Positions 34,571-46,532 of a stretch of DNA of 64,000 nt are shown one piece after another (position 1 is the stretch's first letter; the number at the start of each line of letters is the position of its first letter). The DNA is from Gnetum montanum (lineage: Eukaryota; Streptophyta; Gnetopsida; Gnetales; Gnetaceae): NCBI GenBank assembly GCA_015680685.1, contig MNCI01013764.1, forward strand, positions 54,949 to 118,948, in the 5' to 3' direction. A program made the translations under genes and the position numbers. Under the pieces are notes generated by a model. That model searched no databases. It saw only the letters and a program-made list of their open reading frames with translations, and was not told where the DNA came from.

Positions 34571-35460
34571 ATTAGAACACTATTGTTTTGTTTAAGAGAT
34601 AATCTAACTATGTTTTTGGGTCTAGGGAGAAGGATTTTTTCCTAGCTGTTCATTTAGGAGTTTCCTATCTTTGGCTAGGTCCTTATAAAATCCTGAGACA
34701 TAATTTATGCATCCTAAGAACCTTTGAATTTTTGTTTTATCTTTAAGCTCATTTGGAACTAACTGATAGATTATAGGATGTGATTTTATAAGGCAACTAT
34801 TCCTTGGCTGACTTCAAATCCTAAGAATTCTATTTTTTCTTTTACAATTTGCATTCTAAATATTCTAGATGTTCTAGATGTTCCTTTGGATTTCTACTTA
34901 TGACAAGAATTTCATCTATATATATCATGATAAAAGAATAAGGACTAAAAATAAAGTCCATACATTTTTGGAATATAGATAGAGTAATTTTGAATCCATA
35001 GAGTAAAACTATCCATTCATATAATCCATCACAAATAATAAATGTTGTCTTCCACCAATCTTGTGGTTCTACTTGGATCTACCAAAACCCATATTTAAGA
35101 TCATACTTAGAGTATACATGTGTATGTACTAATATTTGGAATAGATCATCTTTATTAGGTATTAGATGTTGCACAAGCTTGACAATATCATTCAATGGTT
35201 TGTAATTGAGTACCAACCTCTTTTCTCCTCTTACTTGTTCTGCCCTTTTGTTGACAAAGAAAGTAGCACTAGCAAACATGTTAATGCTTGGTTGTATGAG
35301 ATTCTTTTCTTTCAAAGTGGCTATTTCCTTGTCACATTCTTATTTTAGGGAAGGCTACATTCCTATATGATGTGCTTTAGCTTTGATTTTCACATTTTCC
35401 TTAAGATCAATACAATACCAATGTTTCTTTTTCTTTCTAAAGATTGTGGGGTCATCACTA
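34571..35460 (-). pseudogene. Viral reverse transcriptase remnant
   Basis: A clean 78-codon stretch at 35079-35315 holds the palm start (KRLVLNYKPLND) and ends YDLKYGFW. Further along, near 34900, the catalytic box reads YIDE instead of Y-I-D-D. A thumb/connection segment lies at 34620-34760 (FLGCINYVSGFYKD). Stops and frame changes separate the parts. Confidence 0.75.
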
Positions 35461-35779
35461 GCTAATGTTAGGAGTTTTGTTTGAATATTTTCAAACTAAT
35501 TCTTCATTTTTTTCTACAGTGTTAACTACCCATGCGAGGTTACAAGGCTTTGTTTATTTCTTCTAAATAAAACAAGCTTTATAAGTACTTGCCTATTAAA
35601 TGTATGTCCTCCTATCAAGACATCGTAGAACCTATAGCGTATGGTTCTACTTTAGCTAAATTATCAATTCCTATAAGTAAGTCATATTATTTTATTTCAC
35701 AATGAAAAAAATTTAATACTAATATCATATTATCTGTAGTTTTAATAGGAAGTTTAGCCTTGTACTCCATGGGAACCTT

Positions 35780-35983
35780 TTATGTATTGAAAGAGACATA
35801 GGCCTTTTCTTTCTTTTCCCATAAGTAGGTTGAAACCACTTCCCATTTGGCTAAGGATACTTCTACTCCACTATCTATTAATTCATCTATAGAATAAGAT
35901 CTTTTACCATTTATCTTAATATAGAATGTACAAATAGGCAAAGATGTTTCCTTTTTATTGTTATTAATTAAATTGACAAGCAT
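35780..35983 (-). pseudogene. Viral aspartic protease remnant
   Basis: A 67-codon frame with IDSGVEVSL, a D-S-G box, preceded by short beta-rich sequence (CTFYIKING). It lies between coat and RT, as expected in this family. Confidence 0.55.
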
Positions 35984-36386
35984 GGATTGTGTTTCTTTTT
36001 GGTATTTCTGTCTTTTCAGAAGCCCATATGTATTTCCTTAATTGTGCAATTATTTGTGTCCTAAGGAAAGGTTCATCAAGAAGAGGGATTTGCTCTTAAG
36101 TTTTCTTTTCTAAAGACCTTTTAGATTTTCCTTCTACTTCTTCTTCTATTTTTAGATCTACTTCCTCATCTTCTTCTAATGGTTGTGAATCTAGGTACTT
36201 TTGCCACTATTCCTCTATGGCATATGTTCATCTAGCTTCCTTTGTTTGTCTTGTATCCTATATTTAAGAGACATGATCCTATTAATATCATCTATTGGTT
36301 GTCTTTCCACCTATTTGTGCAAATGTTGTAATTTTTTTTTAATAATCTTATAAGTAGGATCATATTCTACAGGATCTATTTGGCTA

Positions 36387-38480
36387 TCAAAGGATAATTT
36401 GAACCATGAGGGTTGTTGTGGAGGGTTGTTGTGGAGGTGGTTTTCTTCTTCGAGTACAATGTGTATTCATGTTGTAGTAATAATATGCATCAGAATCACT
36501 AGTATGCTCATATGCCTTAGATAAAACAGAAGGATCTACATCACTAAAATCTAAATATTCATCAGATTCGATGAGGATATCACTAGGTTCAAAAGGAACC
36601 TTACCATCATCTAAAAACTCATAGTATTGTTTGGATAGGTTTTGGTTTTCAATCAAATTAACATGTTGAGTGTGCTTCTCTTTATTGGGACAGTTGGGGG
36701 CAAAGTGGTTACTTTGATAGACAAAACACTTGACTTTTCCTTTGGAAAGTTTTTACTTATGATGTTTGAACATACCATGAAATATACGTTGGGGTTTTTC
36801 ATCTGATTTCTTTGTCATTTCCTACATCTATATGGTCTTCTATATTTGGGATAATTATTTTTATTTTTATATGGTTTTTGACAACAACATTTATCTTTCC
36901 ATGTTGGTTTTAACCACCTATGTTCAGGACATACAAAGGCATAGAAAGACTTTCCTAATTGTTTATTAATCCACTTGATAGCAAATTAGACACTAAGCTC
37001 ATGACAAAGGTCACAGTTCACATCATTGATAAGTTGGACAATATAGCTAAACCTAACATCATCCAAAGTTCTATTGTGATATTTTAATGCTTGTAAATAT
37101 TTTTTCCAAATGGAGAAGTCATCTCCTATGAGATGTTCTATAGCAAATCTATCATGAGTTAATTTTCATCTATAATACTAGTCTTCCATTGGAGTTAGGA
37201 ACTCATTAGTATCCTAAATACATTGTAATCTAGCACTAAAAAACATTCTCTACATGTTGTAATATAATTTTCTCTATGGCCTATGAATTCTTTAGTAATG
37301 GCATTAATAAAAAAAACATAGAAGGTCCATCTACTAATTTTTTGTTTATGTTGGTATCTATCTAGTTCCACCATCTCCTAAGATTCCCTATATAGCATGC
37401 TTCATAGATTTTTTATCTAGAACAACCTGTCTATCTATGAAGCATATAATCTTATCAAGAACCTACTGTCTTTATGAAAATGTATAGTCATCCATGGAGA
37501 ATCTTGGTTCTCTTTCACTAAGAGGTCTAAAAGAGATTACCTAGTACTCTTGATGGTTTTGAATATACATTTTAGGATTTTTTTAAAATATGCTATTCTT
37601 ATGAATCAAGTTTACTCTCAAAATCTAAGATCATGGATTGGGATTGTTCATTTACATTTATCTTATCCTTTCCTCTTTGTTCTTTGGTAAATCTAGGTCT
37701 AGGATGGGTCATATGGCAATATGTGTGTTGAGATGTTGGAGAATCTGTGTTTGTTTTCCATTCAGGTATTCTATACTTAGAAGGAGAAGACTCATCCTTG
37801 CCTTTAGGTGTAGATGTGGAGGCTTTCTTTGGGACCCATTGTTATTCTATGGTCCTAAGTTTAGAATTTATAGATGACATCCTTTGATTCAGCCTGTCAT
37901 TATGTTTATGTATTGCCATCATATCCTCAATTATTACACTAATCTTGTAATTGGCCTAGTTTTGTAGTCTAACAATATCAGAAGGTGGATCTATACTCAT
38001 TTTATGAAATAAGCCATGGGCTTGTTCAAACTTTGGTTTGTGATATTCCTTTTCTTAAAACTTATTTTCACCTTCTATGTTGGTACCTACTTGTTGATTC
38101 TTGCCAACTTTTAACAATTGATTACACTCATAACAGTGATATTGTGAATCATATTTTATCACTGCTATGTGGGGACAAGAACTTGTTAAGGTTGCTTCAG
38201 TTTCATTATCTGCGCTTTCTCTCAATTCCTCTATCTAGATTTGTTTCCCTTTATGATCTTGTATCTCAATTAAAATGGCATGAGGTGGCTCTTGGGCTTT
38301 CCTTACAATTTTTTTTATGTCATAGGAGACCCCTAAATCCTTAAAGATCCTTGTCAATATTTCTTCTTGTGTTTTCATTTCAAGTAGATCTATTCTGGAG
38401 AGAACAAAATATTTCCTTGAAGGGATTAACTTGGAAGGATTTTTTATGGGAGAAATAATTCTCTTACTATATTCTCCCAT
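36387..38480 (-). pseudogene. Viral coat-protein region with zinc knuckle
   Basis: Downstream of the movement region the frame is broken. Near 36690-36740 it reads KCFVYQSNHFAPNCPN, a CCHC knuckle whose second Cys is Tyr. An acidic C-terminal tail follows (36387-36656, with many Asp, Glu and Ser). 36835-37640 is the parent of the inverted arm at 33688-34504. An 81-codon Lys-rich frame at 38235-38480 may be the coat N-terminus or the movement C-terminus. Confidence 0.6.
36835..37640 (-). repeat. Inverted repeat arm 2 (viral coat region)
   Basis: Reverse-complement partner of 33688-34504. The arms are separated by about 2.3 kb and have drifted apart by scattered substitutions and small indels. 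Confidence 0.8.
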
Positions 38481-38500
38481 TTCTAAGAATGGATCTATAT

Positions 38501-39305
38501 TTAAGAATCTAGAGTCTTGAGGTTTACATGATAAGTTTTTCTTCCTAGAATATGATGTGACTTCTTAGGTACTATGTGTTCATAGAATTCCTCAATTATG
38601 TTGTCTAATTGATGGTATAGGGTGTGAATAGGAAAATATTTAGTGTTAATGGTTGATCCATATTCTATATTCTTTGTTCTACATGAAACAATGTGTTCAT
38701 TGAATGGTAATAACATCTTTATACTAACAGTCTGGAAAAGCTTAAAAACTAAACAAGTACCTATAGTATCATACACACTTCCTACTTTTGTATCAAAAGG
38801 AATATACACAATAACCATTAAATTATTATGTAAATGCTAGTCCCTAAGTGATAATGTAAAATTAGGTAGTATGACTACCAATGCATCAAATTCAAGGTAG
38901 CCTTTAGCCTATGTGATTATGGCATCTTGAAACTTCTTGAATCAACGATCTACTAATGTAAGCCAATATGGATTCTTAGGATGATAGTTAAAATGAGGGT
39001 GGATATGGATATCAAGTTCAACAATATGAATGTAATTATATCCAGCCTGAATCCATTGCCTAACCTCATCCCTCGAGAAAAAAAGAGAATTCTACTAGAT
39101 GAAGGCTAGAGCCACTAATTTCTAATTCACACTTGGAGAAATGCATAGAAGTGATAGATTCTGAGAGACTAAGTTTCTTTAAGGGATAGATCTCACATTG
39201 CCTCGAGACTAGAGGCATGGTGGAAGAACTAGATGTACTACAGAAAGCAAAAATGTGATGAGCATAAGGAGTAGAGGAACCTAATAAATATTGGGTGCCA
39301 TCCAT
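38501..39305 (-). pseudogene. Viral movement-protein remnant (30K-type)
   Basis: The likely start is the ATG at 39303-39305, about 120 bases past the primer site. Segments SESITSMHFSKCEL, then, after a frame change, AGYNYIHIVELDI and LPNFTLSL match the region order of caulimovirid cell-to-cell movement proteins. A 105-codon frame at 38501-38818 continues it. Stops and a frameshift near 39065 break it. The assignment is by motif order only. Confidence 0.55.
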
Positions 39306-39425
39306 GGTCTGAGTTTGTATTCAAAACATATATCGCTATAGTTTCACATCTTACATGCCTCTCCTTGGCCTTTATTGTATGCCTTACACCTCTGACGACT
39401 CCATGAATTGGTCTGCAAAAATAAG

Positions 39426-39443
39426 AACTTGGCTCTTATACCA
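39426..39443 (-). other. Initiator Met-tRNA primer site of the pararetrovirus
   Basis: The minus strand reads TGGTATAAGAGCCAAGTT, which matches the standard Met-tRNA complement TGGTATCAGAGCCAGGTT at 16 of 18 positions. Confidence 0.8.
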
Positions 39444-39675
39444 ATTCTTGTGTAGATCATTCCAGATATTTCCTCACACTCAAGATCACTCTACTCTCAT
39501 TCAAAGCACAAGAAAGATAAACTGGAAGAGTCTTAGATCATTTATTCACATTATAAAATAAAGATACAATCACATACTCAAGTACTTAAGGGATTCTTGG
39601 AAGGAATGCTTGCAATGTGCTATGAGCAACTCTTGTGATTTCTCTTTTGATGCCTCTTAATTCTTCCAGACTAGT

Positions 39676-39685
39676 CCTTTTATAG
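39676..39685 (-). promoter_or_regulatory. Viral TATA box
   Basis: CTATAAAAGG on the minus strand, about 235 bases upstream of the primer site, is placed as for the pregenomic RNA promoter. Confidence 0.6.
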
Positions 39686-40765
39686 GAGTTTTAAAACACT
39701 ATTGGTAGTGAATTTACACAACCACCACACTACTGAACCTTATTAGGAATCTACTTTATAACAGCTACTTTAGAAAAGTAACACACAAACACATGCAGAC
39801 ACACTTTTACAAAGCATCTTACTGTACATGATAATTATGCATCACCAAGGGAGTCATATCTACCATCAAAATTGACATAATCATCTTCTAGTGGGCTCCA
39901 TGGATGAGGAGAAGGTGAAGGAGTGAAGAAGGAGACTTGGGGTCCATCATAGATGAAATCCAAGATTTGATACCCTGTATTATTACCGTGATCATGTGCA
40001 ATCCACTAGTTGAGCATTTTAAGATTGAGTGTCCTTGGATTCTGGATGCTATGCTCCAAACAATATTATTCAATATCTCTCTTATTGCTGGTGTAGACAT
40101 CTTAGAAGAATGTATAGCCCCATGGGTTAGACTAATCTATTTTGCAAGTAATACAATTGACTAGATAATAATGGGAATTTTCACCATAGGTTACAGTGTG
40201 TCATCCCCTTGTTTGGAGGTCACCATAATAGATAAAGTTTCCATGATGCTCATTACACTCCTGAATAGATGTCTTGGATAAGTGGGAGAATCATATCAGG
40301 AAGTATGACCATACTTGTCCCACCATTACCAGAAAACCTCATTGGGACCTCCCCACATATTAATTTCTATCCTGTAATGATGGAATGGATAGGGCTACTA
40401 CAAAGGCTAATGTAATAGACTACAGAGAGAGTACAATCCCTCATCATCTTCATCACCATCCTCATAAGAAGGAGGATGAGGGTAAAAATTTAGATTGGTC
40501 ATTTCTACAAATGTAGTGGTGGTGATTGGAGGAATCATGGGATGATATGTTAGTTTTTTACTTCATCTAACATTATCTTCAAAATGGAAGAAAGTCCTAA
40601 GACTTGTGAAGTCTACACCATGGTGAACCCTTTCAGTTTCTTGTTCTAGGGTAGGCATGTAGATCTCATTAGCTCTACAAGCTCTTATTCTTTATGAAGA
40701 CCTAAGCAACCATCCTTCTTGGGTTAGAATATCTACAAAATTAAACAACAGAAAACATCAGTAAC

Positions 40766-41250
40766 TTAACTAAAGAGTTGGAACTCTCTAGTTAAGAATT
40801 CTACCAAACTATTATGCCTACCATCTATATATTTTGTATTAAATTCAAAAATGGTAAGAAATAAAGCCCATCTATTTAGCCTCATATGCAAAACCTTGTT
40901 TAATGCCTTAGAAGAAAGATACTTTCCAAAGTGTTTTAAATTACTTCTAACCATAAAGTGTTGGTTTTTGACAAATAACCTGAATTTCTCAATACCCTTT
41001 ACTATGGCTAAAAGTTCCTTATGCATGCTATGGTAGTTGAGTTGAGTAGGATTGAATTTACTTGAGTCATATCTACATATTTTTACTACCTTATCCTTTT
41101 CTTCTTTGAGAGTAGCTCCCCAAAATTCCTATGAGGCATCTGTCTCTATGATCAAGTATTTGTCCGAAGGTAATTATAGTTGTGATACTAAATGGGATAA
41201 AGATGCAGCTATTCCTAACTATACTTCTTTCATTATAGCTTAATATTTTC
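40766..41250 (-). pseudogene. Viral RNase H, longest copy
   Basis: It runs from LIIETDAS (about 41150) through WGATLKEE and HKELLAIVKGIEKFRLF to NRWALFLTIFEFNTKYIDG and DFLTRE-like text. These contain the RNase H Asp and Glu positions. One stop lies early (after DAS). Beyond about 41255 the plus-strand integrase begins. Confidence 0.75.
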
Positions 41251-41257
41251 AAAAAAA

Positions 41258-41814
41258 AAGTGATAAACAACATTGGTATGCCCAGCACACTAATTTCTAA
41301 TAATGATACCCATTTTCAAGGTGCTACATTTTGCAAGTTAATGCAATCCAAAGGAGTAGAACATAAAATTACAACACCCAATCATCTTCAAGCTAATAGT
41401 TAAGTTGAGGTAACCAATAGGGAGATTACTAGAATTCTAAGAAGGACCATTACAATATATAGGAACGATTGCATTACCAAACTTAACAATTTCATATGGG
41501 CATATCACTCAACATGGAAGCTTTTTATAAGACACTCTTCCTACGAGTTAGTGTATGGAAAGTTACCTAAATTCTCAATTCAAAATAAACTTCATACACT
41601 CATAACTACATGTGACCTTAACCTAGATATTAACCTAGCACAAAAAGAAAGATTGATTATACTAAACATGCTAGATGAAAATCAAAGAGCAGCCTTTATG
41701 ATGAATAAAGTACATAAGGCATATGAAATACCTCAAAGAAATTTTATGTTGCAAATGAAAGTCCATAGCCAAGATTTTTGTTGTAATTTGGTGAACATCT
41801 AAAGATAGAAATAA
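41258..41814 (+). pseudogene. Gypsy integrase, C-terminal half
   Basis: The frame reads STLISNNDTHFQGATF, then TTPNHLQANS, a stop, VEVTNREI (catalytic Glu context) and FIWAYHSTWK with YELVYGK. This is the second half of the integrase core and the start of the C-terminal region. From 41551 it is open for 83 codons. It continues the frame interrupted at 33687. Confidence 0.8.
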
Positions 41815-42070
41815 TTATCTTATTTTCAAACAAAAAATCCTATTCTATTGCCTTCTATCAATAGGATTTTAAGTAATCTTCAATATAAAAAAACGAGATT
41901 TGTAGGCCACATGCTACAAATTTTATTTATGCTAGCTTGTGTAGGTTAAAAATGCTCCACACACTATAAATGCCATATCTACTAGCTTGTGGAGATTAAA
42001 AATGCTCCACATGCTATAAATTCCATTTATACTAGCTTATGAAGGCCAAAAATGCTTCACACAATATAAA
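41815..42070. repeat. Three ~59-bp tandem units
   Basis: 41920-42070 repeats 'ctccacatgctataaattcc' followed by 'atttatactagcttgtgg' about three times. The preceding 100 bases are unassigned. Confidence 0.65.
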
Positions 42071-42897
42071 AAATTAATCTTTTTATCTCACACACTACAC
42101 ATTTTAGCTTTAGATGCTTTGGTAGTGTGTATGGTAGTATGTGGGATTTGGACTTTGAATTCATAAACTACACATCTTAGTCCCACATGTTATGGCAACA
42201 TGCAAGGCATTGTGTCGCACTTGGATTTTAAATCCACATGCTTCACTTTAGTCCAAAAATAACTTGTAATGCCTCAAAACTGTAACAAATTGTAACATAA
42301 TAAATTCACAGCCTATGAATACCAAATTTAATGCATCTTCTAGGAACTTTTGAGAAAAATCTTGGTAGATCACTTAGTAGAAAATAATAGAATAGTTTAG
42401 TAGATTTTTGTGGAATTTTTACAGCCTTGGCAATGCTAGTTTCTGAGCCTAGAATTCGAAGTAGAAATTTAGTATAGTGCACATCAAATCAAGAAGCTAG
42501 TGCAAACTCTACACAAAGCACACCCTACAATATGCACTAGATCACAACATATACTTTAATTTCTCAGGCTTTAAAAGCCTTCATCTATATCCCTTTAAAT
42601 CCTTATTTCTACATTTGTTAATTACAATAATCTTAGTACAACATTTGTAGTTAATTCTGTTTAGATATATTGATCTCTTATTTTACCCTTTCTCAGACCA
42701 TGCACTACATTCTCATTTTATATGCTTTTATTAAGTTTATCCCTATTTTACTTTAATTGGTAATAAATTTTTCAAGTCCCTAAGTGATCATCAAGACCAT
42801 TTAGGGTGCTCTACATCCTTTTCAAGGCCCATGGATCTATGAGATAAACTATTTCGTATAGGATCTTTCAATTTTCTAGCACCAAAATTTTCTATCA
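42071..42897 (+). repeat. Probable 5' LTR of element 4 (start unclear)
   Basis: The sequence ends tctatCA, six bases before 'tagttttttgtgctaaaagg', matching the LTR end and primer-site layout of element 1. No second LTR is seen, so the left edge is arbitrary. Confidence 0.45.
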
Positions 42898-42907
42898 TTA
42901 TAGTTTT

Positions 42908-42924
42908 TTGTGCTAAAAGGAGGG
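42908..42924 (+). other. Primer-binding-site-like motif of element 4
   Basis: TTGTGCTAAAAGGAGGG, a diverged form of the TGGTGCTAGAAGGAGGG seen in two other elements. Confidence 0.5.
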
Positions 42925-43689
42925 CCTCTACCTACCCTTTTGACTAAAAACTTGTGAAAAATTTCTTGCCTGTTTCTACCTTTTCCAATGAGCTCTTTGG
43001 ATCAAACAAACTTCATTTTGGATTTTCCAAAAACCTAGCATGTAGCCACATAGCCCGTTTACTTATAACAGATTTTTGCAATTAACTTTGTGGTTGAAAT
43101 GTGTAGTTCTTCTCCTACTCCATACACTTTGCAACCAAAAACATTATTATTTATTTTTTTTAATATAGTGCACACCCCTATCATAGCCCCCTACATTGCC
43201 TTTGTAGTTGCAGTGCACACTCCTATCTCTATTTTCACCATTTTTACTTTGTATTTTTTTGGCCTTTTCCCTTTCATATGCTACAAATCATTTGAATTCA
43301 TTCAAATATGCTAGAAAAAACATTTAAAAAATTTAAAAATTACTTTTATTATTGTAGTGTGTTTAAATCATATTCATTCCATACTCTATAACTTCACAAG
43401 CTATCGCTTCATCAACTATTCTCATTCCATACACCATAGCTCCACAAGTTATATATTTATAGGTTACAACATTTCCATATGTTATAGCTTCATAAGCTAT
43501 ATCCTCACACACCACAACCTTCCACATATTGTGAATCCCACATGTTGTGATTCTTGCATGTTGCAACCTCACATGCTAAAGCCTTAAATACTATGAGTCT
43601 CACATGCTACAAGTTTGTATCTTGTGTAAAACATTAAAAACCATAGGAGCCTTTATAACATTGACTAATTAATTATTCTACTATGTTTT
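42925..43689 (+). other. Leader of element 4
   Basis: 43360-43640 consists of short imperfect units such as 'cacatgctacaa' and 'ttataggttacaac' that form quasi-palindromes. There is no credible coding frame. Confidence 0.45.
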
Positions 43690-45815
43690 ATGCCTCTTGC
43701 CTCTACCATCCTACCACATATAACCACTATGATTGCCAACCAAAAATCTACCCACATCTATGATCCTAAGGACACAGTTGTAATGGAGTGCAAACAATCC
43801 CTTGGGCATTTAGGATGTGATCCCCCACATGCTACTCTTACCCAAGAGTATTATAACTTCATCAGCATGATGATCGAAGTTGGCATTCGCATTTCATGCA
43901 AGGATTTAGATTCTAAGTATGAATATGAGATTATCCATAAGAATGTGAAGGAATATATTCCTTACACTTATGATAGGATAGAGATCTTCGAAGCTTACAT
44001 TCACATGTTAGCCTAGCTAGTAGCTAACAATGAGAAAATTACAAGGATTCTAGCATACAACATGATCAAAATGATTAGTAGGAATTCAAGGTTTACTATG
44101 AAGAGGATGCCAAAGGAGAGTAAAACTTGTAGACATTCATCCCTAAATTTATTACTCCCTTATATAATACACAAGTAATACCTACCACCTTTCTATGAAA
44201 AATTTCACAACTAGTTTCCCAAGTCTCCTTCGTGTTCACTTCTCTTCCATTTGCAACCCAACCTTACTCTACATAGCCACCACATAGTGTGCCTTCCATG
44301 CCTCTTCCATTTGTCATCTTGGCATCCCCTTCTTCAGGACATCATGTCTCACAAACTTCTCACATACCCTTTGATCACTTTATCTCATAAATCCTTATGC
44401 AAACATTGTTCTTCCTCTTTAACCCCCTTGTAGTAATGATAATAAGGCCTTTTCACATGGTGCCACAACCTATTGCCTAGCCTAAAGCCATTCCATCACC
44501 CATGTAACTAACTATGCAACCTGTACAACCTATAGGAGCACCTCAGAGTCTAGACTAGGCTTTCAAACTAATCCAAAGCCTCACTAACAAGCTTATAAAT
44601 CTTGATGGTAGCACCACACAAATGGTAAAAATCATGGACTTTTACCAAGATGGCCTGATTAGCCCTAATGTCTCATAAATAACTCTTCCCTTAAGTATAT
44701 TGATCCCTCACTTCATCAAATATTATTATGAATGTGGTCACAATGCTCACCTAATTACCTTTCATTCAAAATACCTATTACTATAGGATTGGTCCCACAT
44801 TATGTTACATGTATTTCCTATGTCCTTGAGCAAAAAAGCTCATGACTGGTATTGGGTGCTACCCAGAGGATCTATCTCTTTCTTAGATGACATGATAAAT
44901 CAATTCATTAACCATTTTAAGTATAACTTGAAACTTGAAACAATGCTTGATCAACTTATGAAAGTGAGATAGGGGTTCCTTAAGCCCATCCAAGAATTAA
45001 TACAAAGATGGAACATCATTCTTAATGAGATACCTAAGCCCATCTTTGAAATACACCTCTTGGCCATATTCAAGGAGGCAGTTAATGATTTTATCAAGTC
45101 TAAGCTCTATTGTTTAGATTCCCAATCCTTAATTCAAGCCTTTTCACAAGTTAAGAACATATAAGATGCATTTGAAGCTAGTAATGATCCCACGTACATA
45201 ACCTATAAGAATCAACATACCAAATGGGATAGGGATAAGTGCAAACAAGCACGTGTAGGCATGGCCATTATGGCAAAAGAACCCAAAATCATACAAGGAC
45301 TAAAAACCATGCAACCTAAGGCCCCTACCATTGTTCCCCAACCATCAATATCAGGTGTCATCATGTCTAATCCACAAAATTCTAACTTTGAGAGAAAAGA
45401 TAGGTCTAAGTATACCAAGCTTCCTATGAAATCATCTAAGCTTCTTGGCTAGTTGCTTAAGATTGGTCACATTCAATATAAGCAATTATCTAAGAACACT
45501 CATAAGAGTCATGATCACACATTTGTGGTTGCTAAAGATCCCACTATAACCACAAAAGATGATCCTCTTATTCCTAGCTACTTGGCCATGATACCGATTT
45601 TTGCTTAGCCTTAAAAAATGATCTATAGAAAATGATCAATAGAGGAGAGCTAGTTCTAGATGCTTCTAACCTAGTTAGGCTCCAAAATTAGCTAATGCAA
45701 ATATACGCAAACCCTCTCAATGAAGGTAATAACACCTTCAACATACATGACAAACCTAAACCTATCACAATGCCATTTGTGGTTTAGGTAACCCATCATG
45801 ATAAGAGGGATTCAA
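43690..45815 (+). pseudogene. Gag of element 4
   Basis: The first open block (43690-44016) contains HATLTQEYYNF and DLDSKYEYE and matches the start of gag in element 1. The core (44580-45200) holds KKAHDWYWVLPRGSI, FKYNLKLETMLDQL and FKEAVNDFIKSKLY. A Lys-rich region follows (RKDRSKYTKLPMKSSKLL). In-frame stops at 44557, 44968 and 45162 fall where element 3 encodes Gln. It is cut by the gap at 45816. Confidence 0.75.
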
Positions 45816-46211
45816 NNNNNNNNNNNNNNNNNNNNNNNNNNNNNNNNNNNNNNNNNNNNNNNNNNNNNNNNNNNNNNNNNNNNNNNNNNNNNNNNNNNNN
45901 NNNNNNNNNNNNNNNNNNNNNNNNNNNNNNNNNNNNNNNNNNNNNNNNNNNNNNNNNNNNNNNNNNNNNNNNNNNNNNNNNNNNNNNNNNNNNNNNNNNN
46001 NNNNNNNNNNNNNNNNNNNNNNNNNNNNNNNNNNNNNNNNNNNNNNNNNNNNNNNNNNNNNNNNNNNNNNNNNNNNNNNNNNNNNNNNNNNNNNNNNNNN
46101 NNNNNNNNNNNNNNNNNNNNNNNNNNNNNNNNNNNNNNNNNNNNNNNNNNNNNNNNNNNNNNNNNNNNNNNNNNNNNNNNNNNNNNNNNNNNNNNNNNNN
46201 NNNNNNNNNNN
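45816..46211. other. Assembly gap (396 N)
   Basis: A run of N between gag and a 320-base contig. Confidence 0.95.
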
Positions 46212-46531
46212 ACCAAGCCTAAGAACTCCACAATAGAAAAGTAGATAACATTTGTGGCTGTCTTGTCATTTATGTATACCTAATGAACCATGTATTGATC
46301 CACTCTAATTATTATAAAGAGAGGAGCCTTGGAAATCTCACCATCTTGAGGGTTGATTTTCACCTCACTATCATTAAATGTTAGGATGGTTGACTTCATT
46401 TCTTCCTAGGGTGAGGGTGGTACTTTCACTACATGGATAAATTCCTCATTAGCTAGGATATTCTCATTCATAAGAATGTAAGTTACCATATTAACTAATG
46501 CTTTGTGGTGGGCATAGAGGATTGTAATCAA
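46212..46531 (-). pseudogene. Gag-protease linker and protease start, reversed contig
   Basis: The minus strand reads LYAHHKALVNMVTYILMNENILANEE, then FNDSEVKINPQDG and VYINDKTATNVIYFSIV. This is exactly the segment missing between the plus-strand gag before the gap and the plus-strand protease end after the N at 46532. Element 3 has the same order on one strand (57750-58060). Its orientation is therefore most likely a scaffolding error. Confidence 0.8.
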
Positions 46532-46532
46532 N

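Larger units (their letters stand above)
39306..40760 (-). other. Viral non-coding region
   Basis: It lies between RNase H and the movement region and holds the TATA box and primer site. A 70-codon frame (39888-40100) may be the end of a further ORF; I cannot assign it. Confidence 0.5.
33688..41255 (-). mobile_element. Endogenous pararetrovirus (Caulimoviridae-like), rearranged
   Basis: On the minus strand the order is RNase H (41250-40766), a non-coding region with TATA box and Met-tRNA primer site, movement protein, coat protein with zinc knuckle, protease, RT, and the start of RNase H again (34570-34505). A reversed copy of part of the coat region (33688-34504) follows. One genome unit, RNase H start to RNase H start, is about 6.6 kb. 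The gene order and the shared primer type fit Caulimoviridae. All frames carry stops or mutations, so the copy is dead. Its ends fall inside a gypsy integrase. Confidence 0.75.
28440..41814 (+). mobile_element. Degenerate plus-strand Ty3/gypsy element, split by a viral insertion
   Basis: The order is gag-like remnant (to about 30980), protease, RT, RNase H and integrase N-half (to 33687), then a 7.57-kb caulimovirid insertion, then the integrase C-half (from about 41258). RT and integrase features place it in the Athila/Tat-like part of plant gypsy elements (recalled family features). No LTR pair was identified. It is a different family from elements 1, 3 and 4. Confidence 0.75.

Noticed and set aside
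37638-38344. Plus-strand frames of 79 and 119 codons
   Set aside because: They lie antisense to the viral coat region and are hydrophobic without motifs.
43357-43587. Open frames on both strands
   Set aside because: They are low-complexity translations of short leader repeats.
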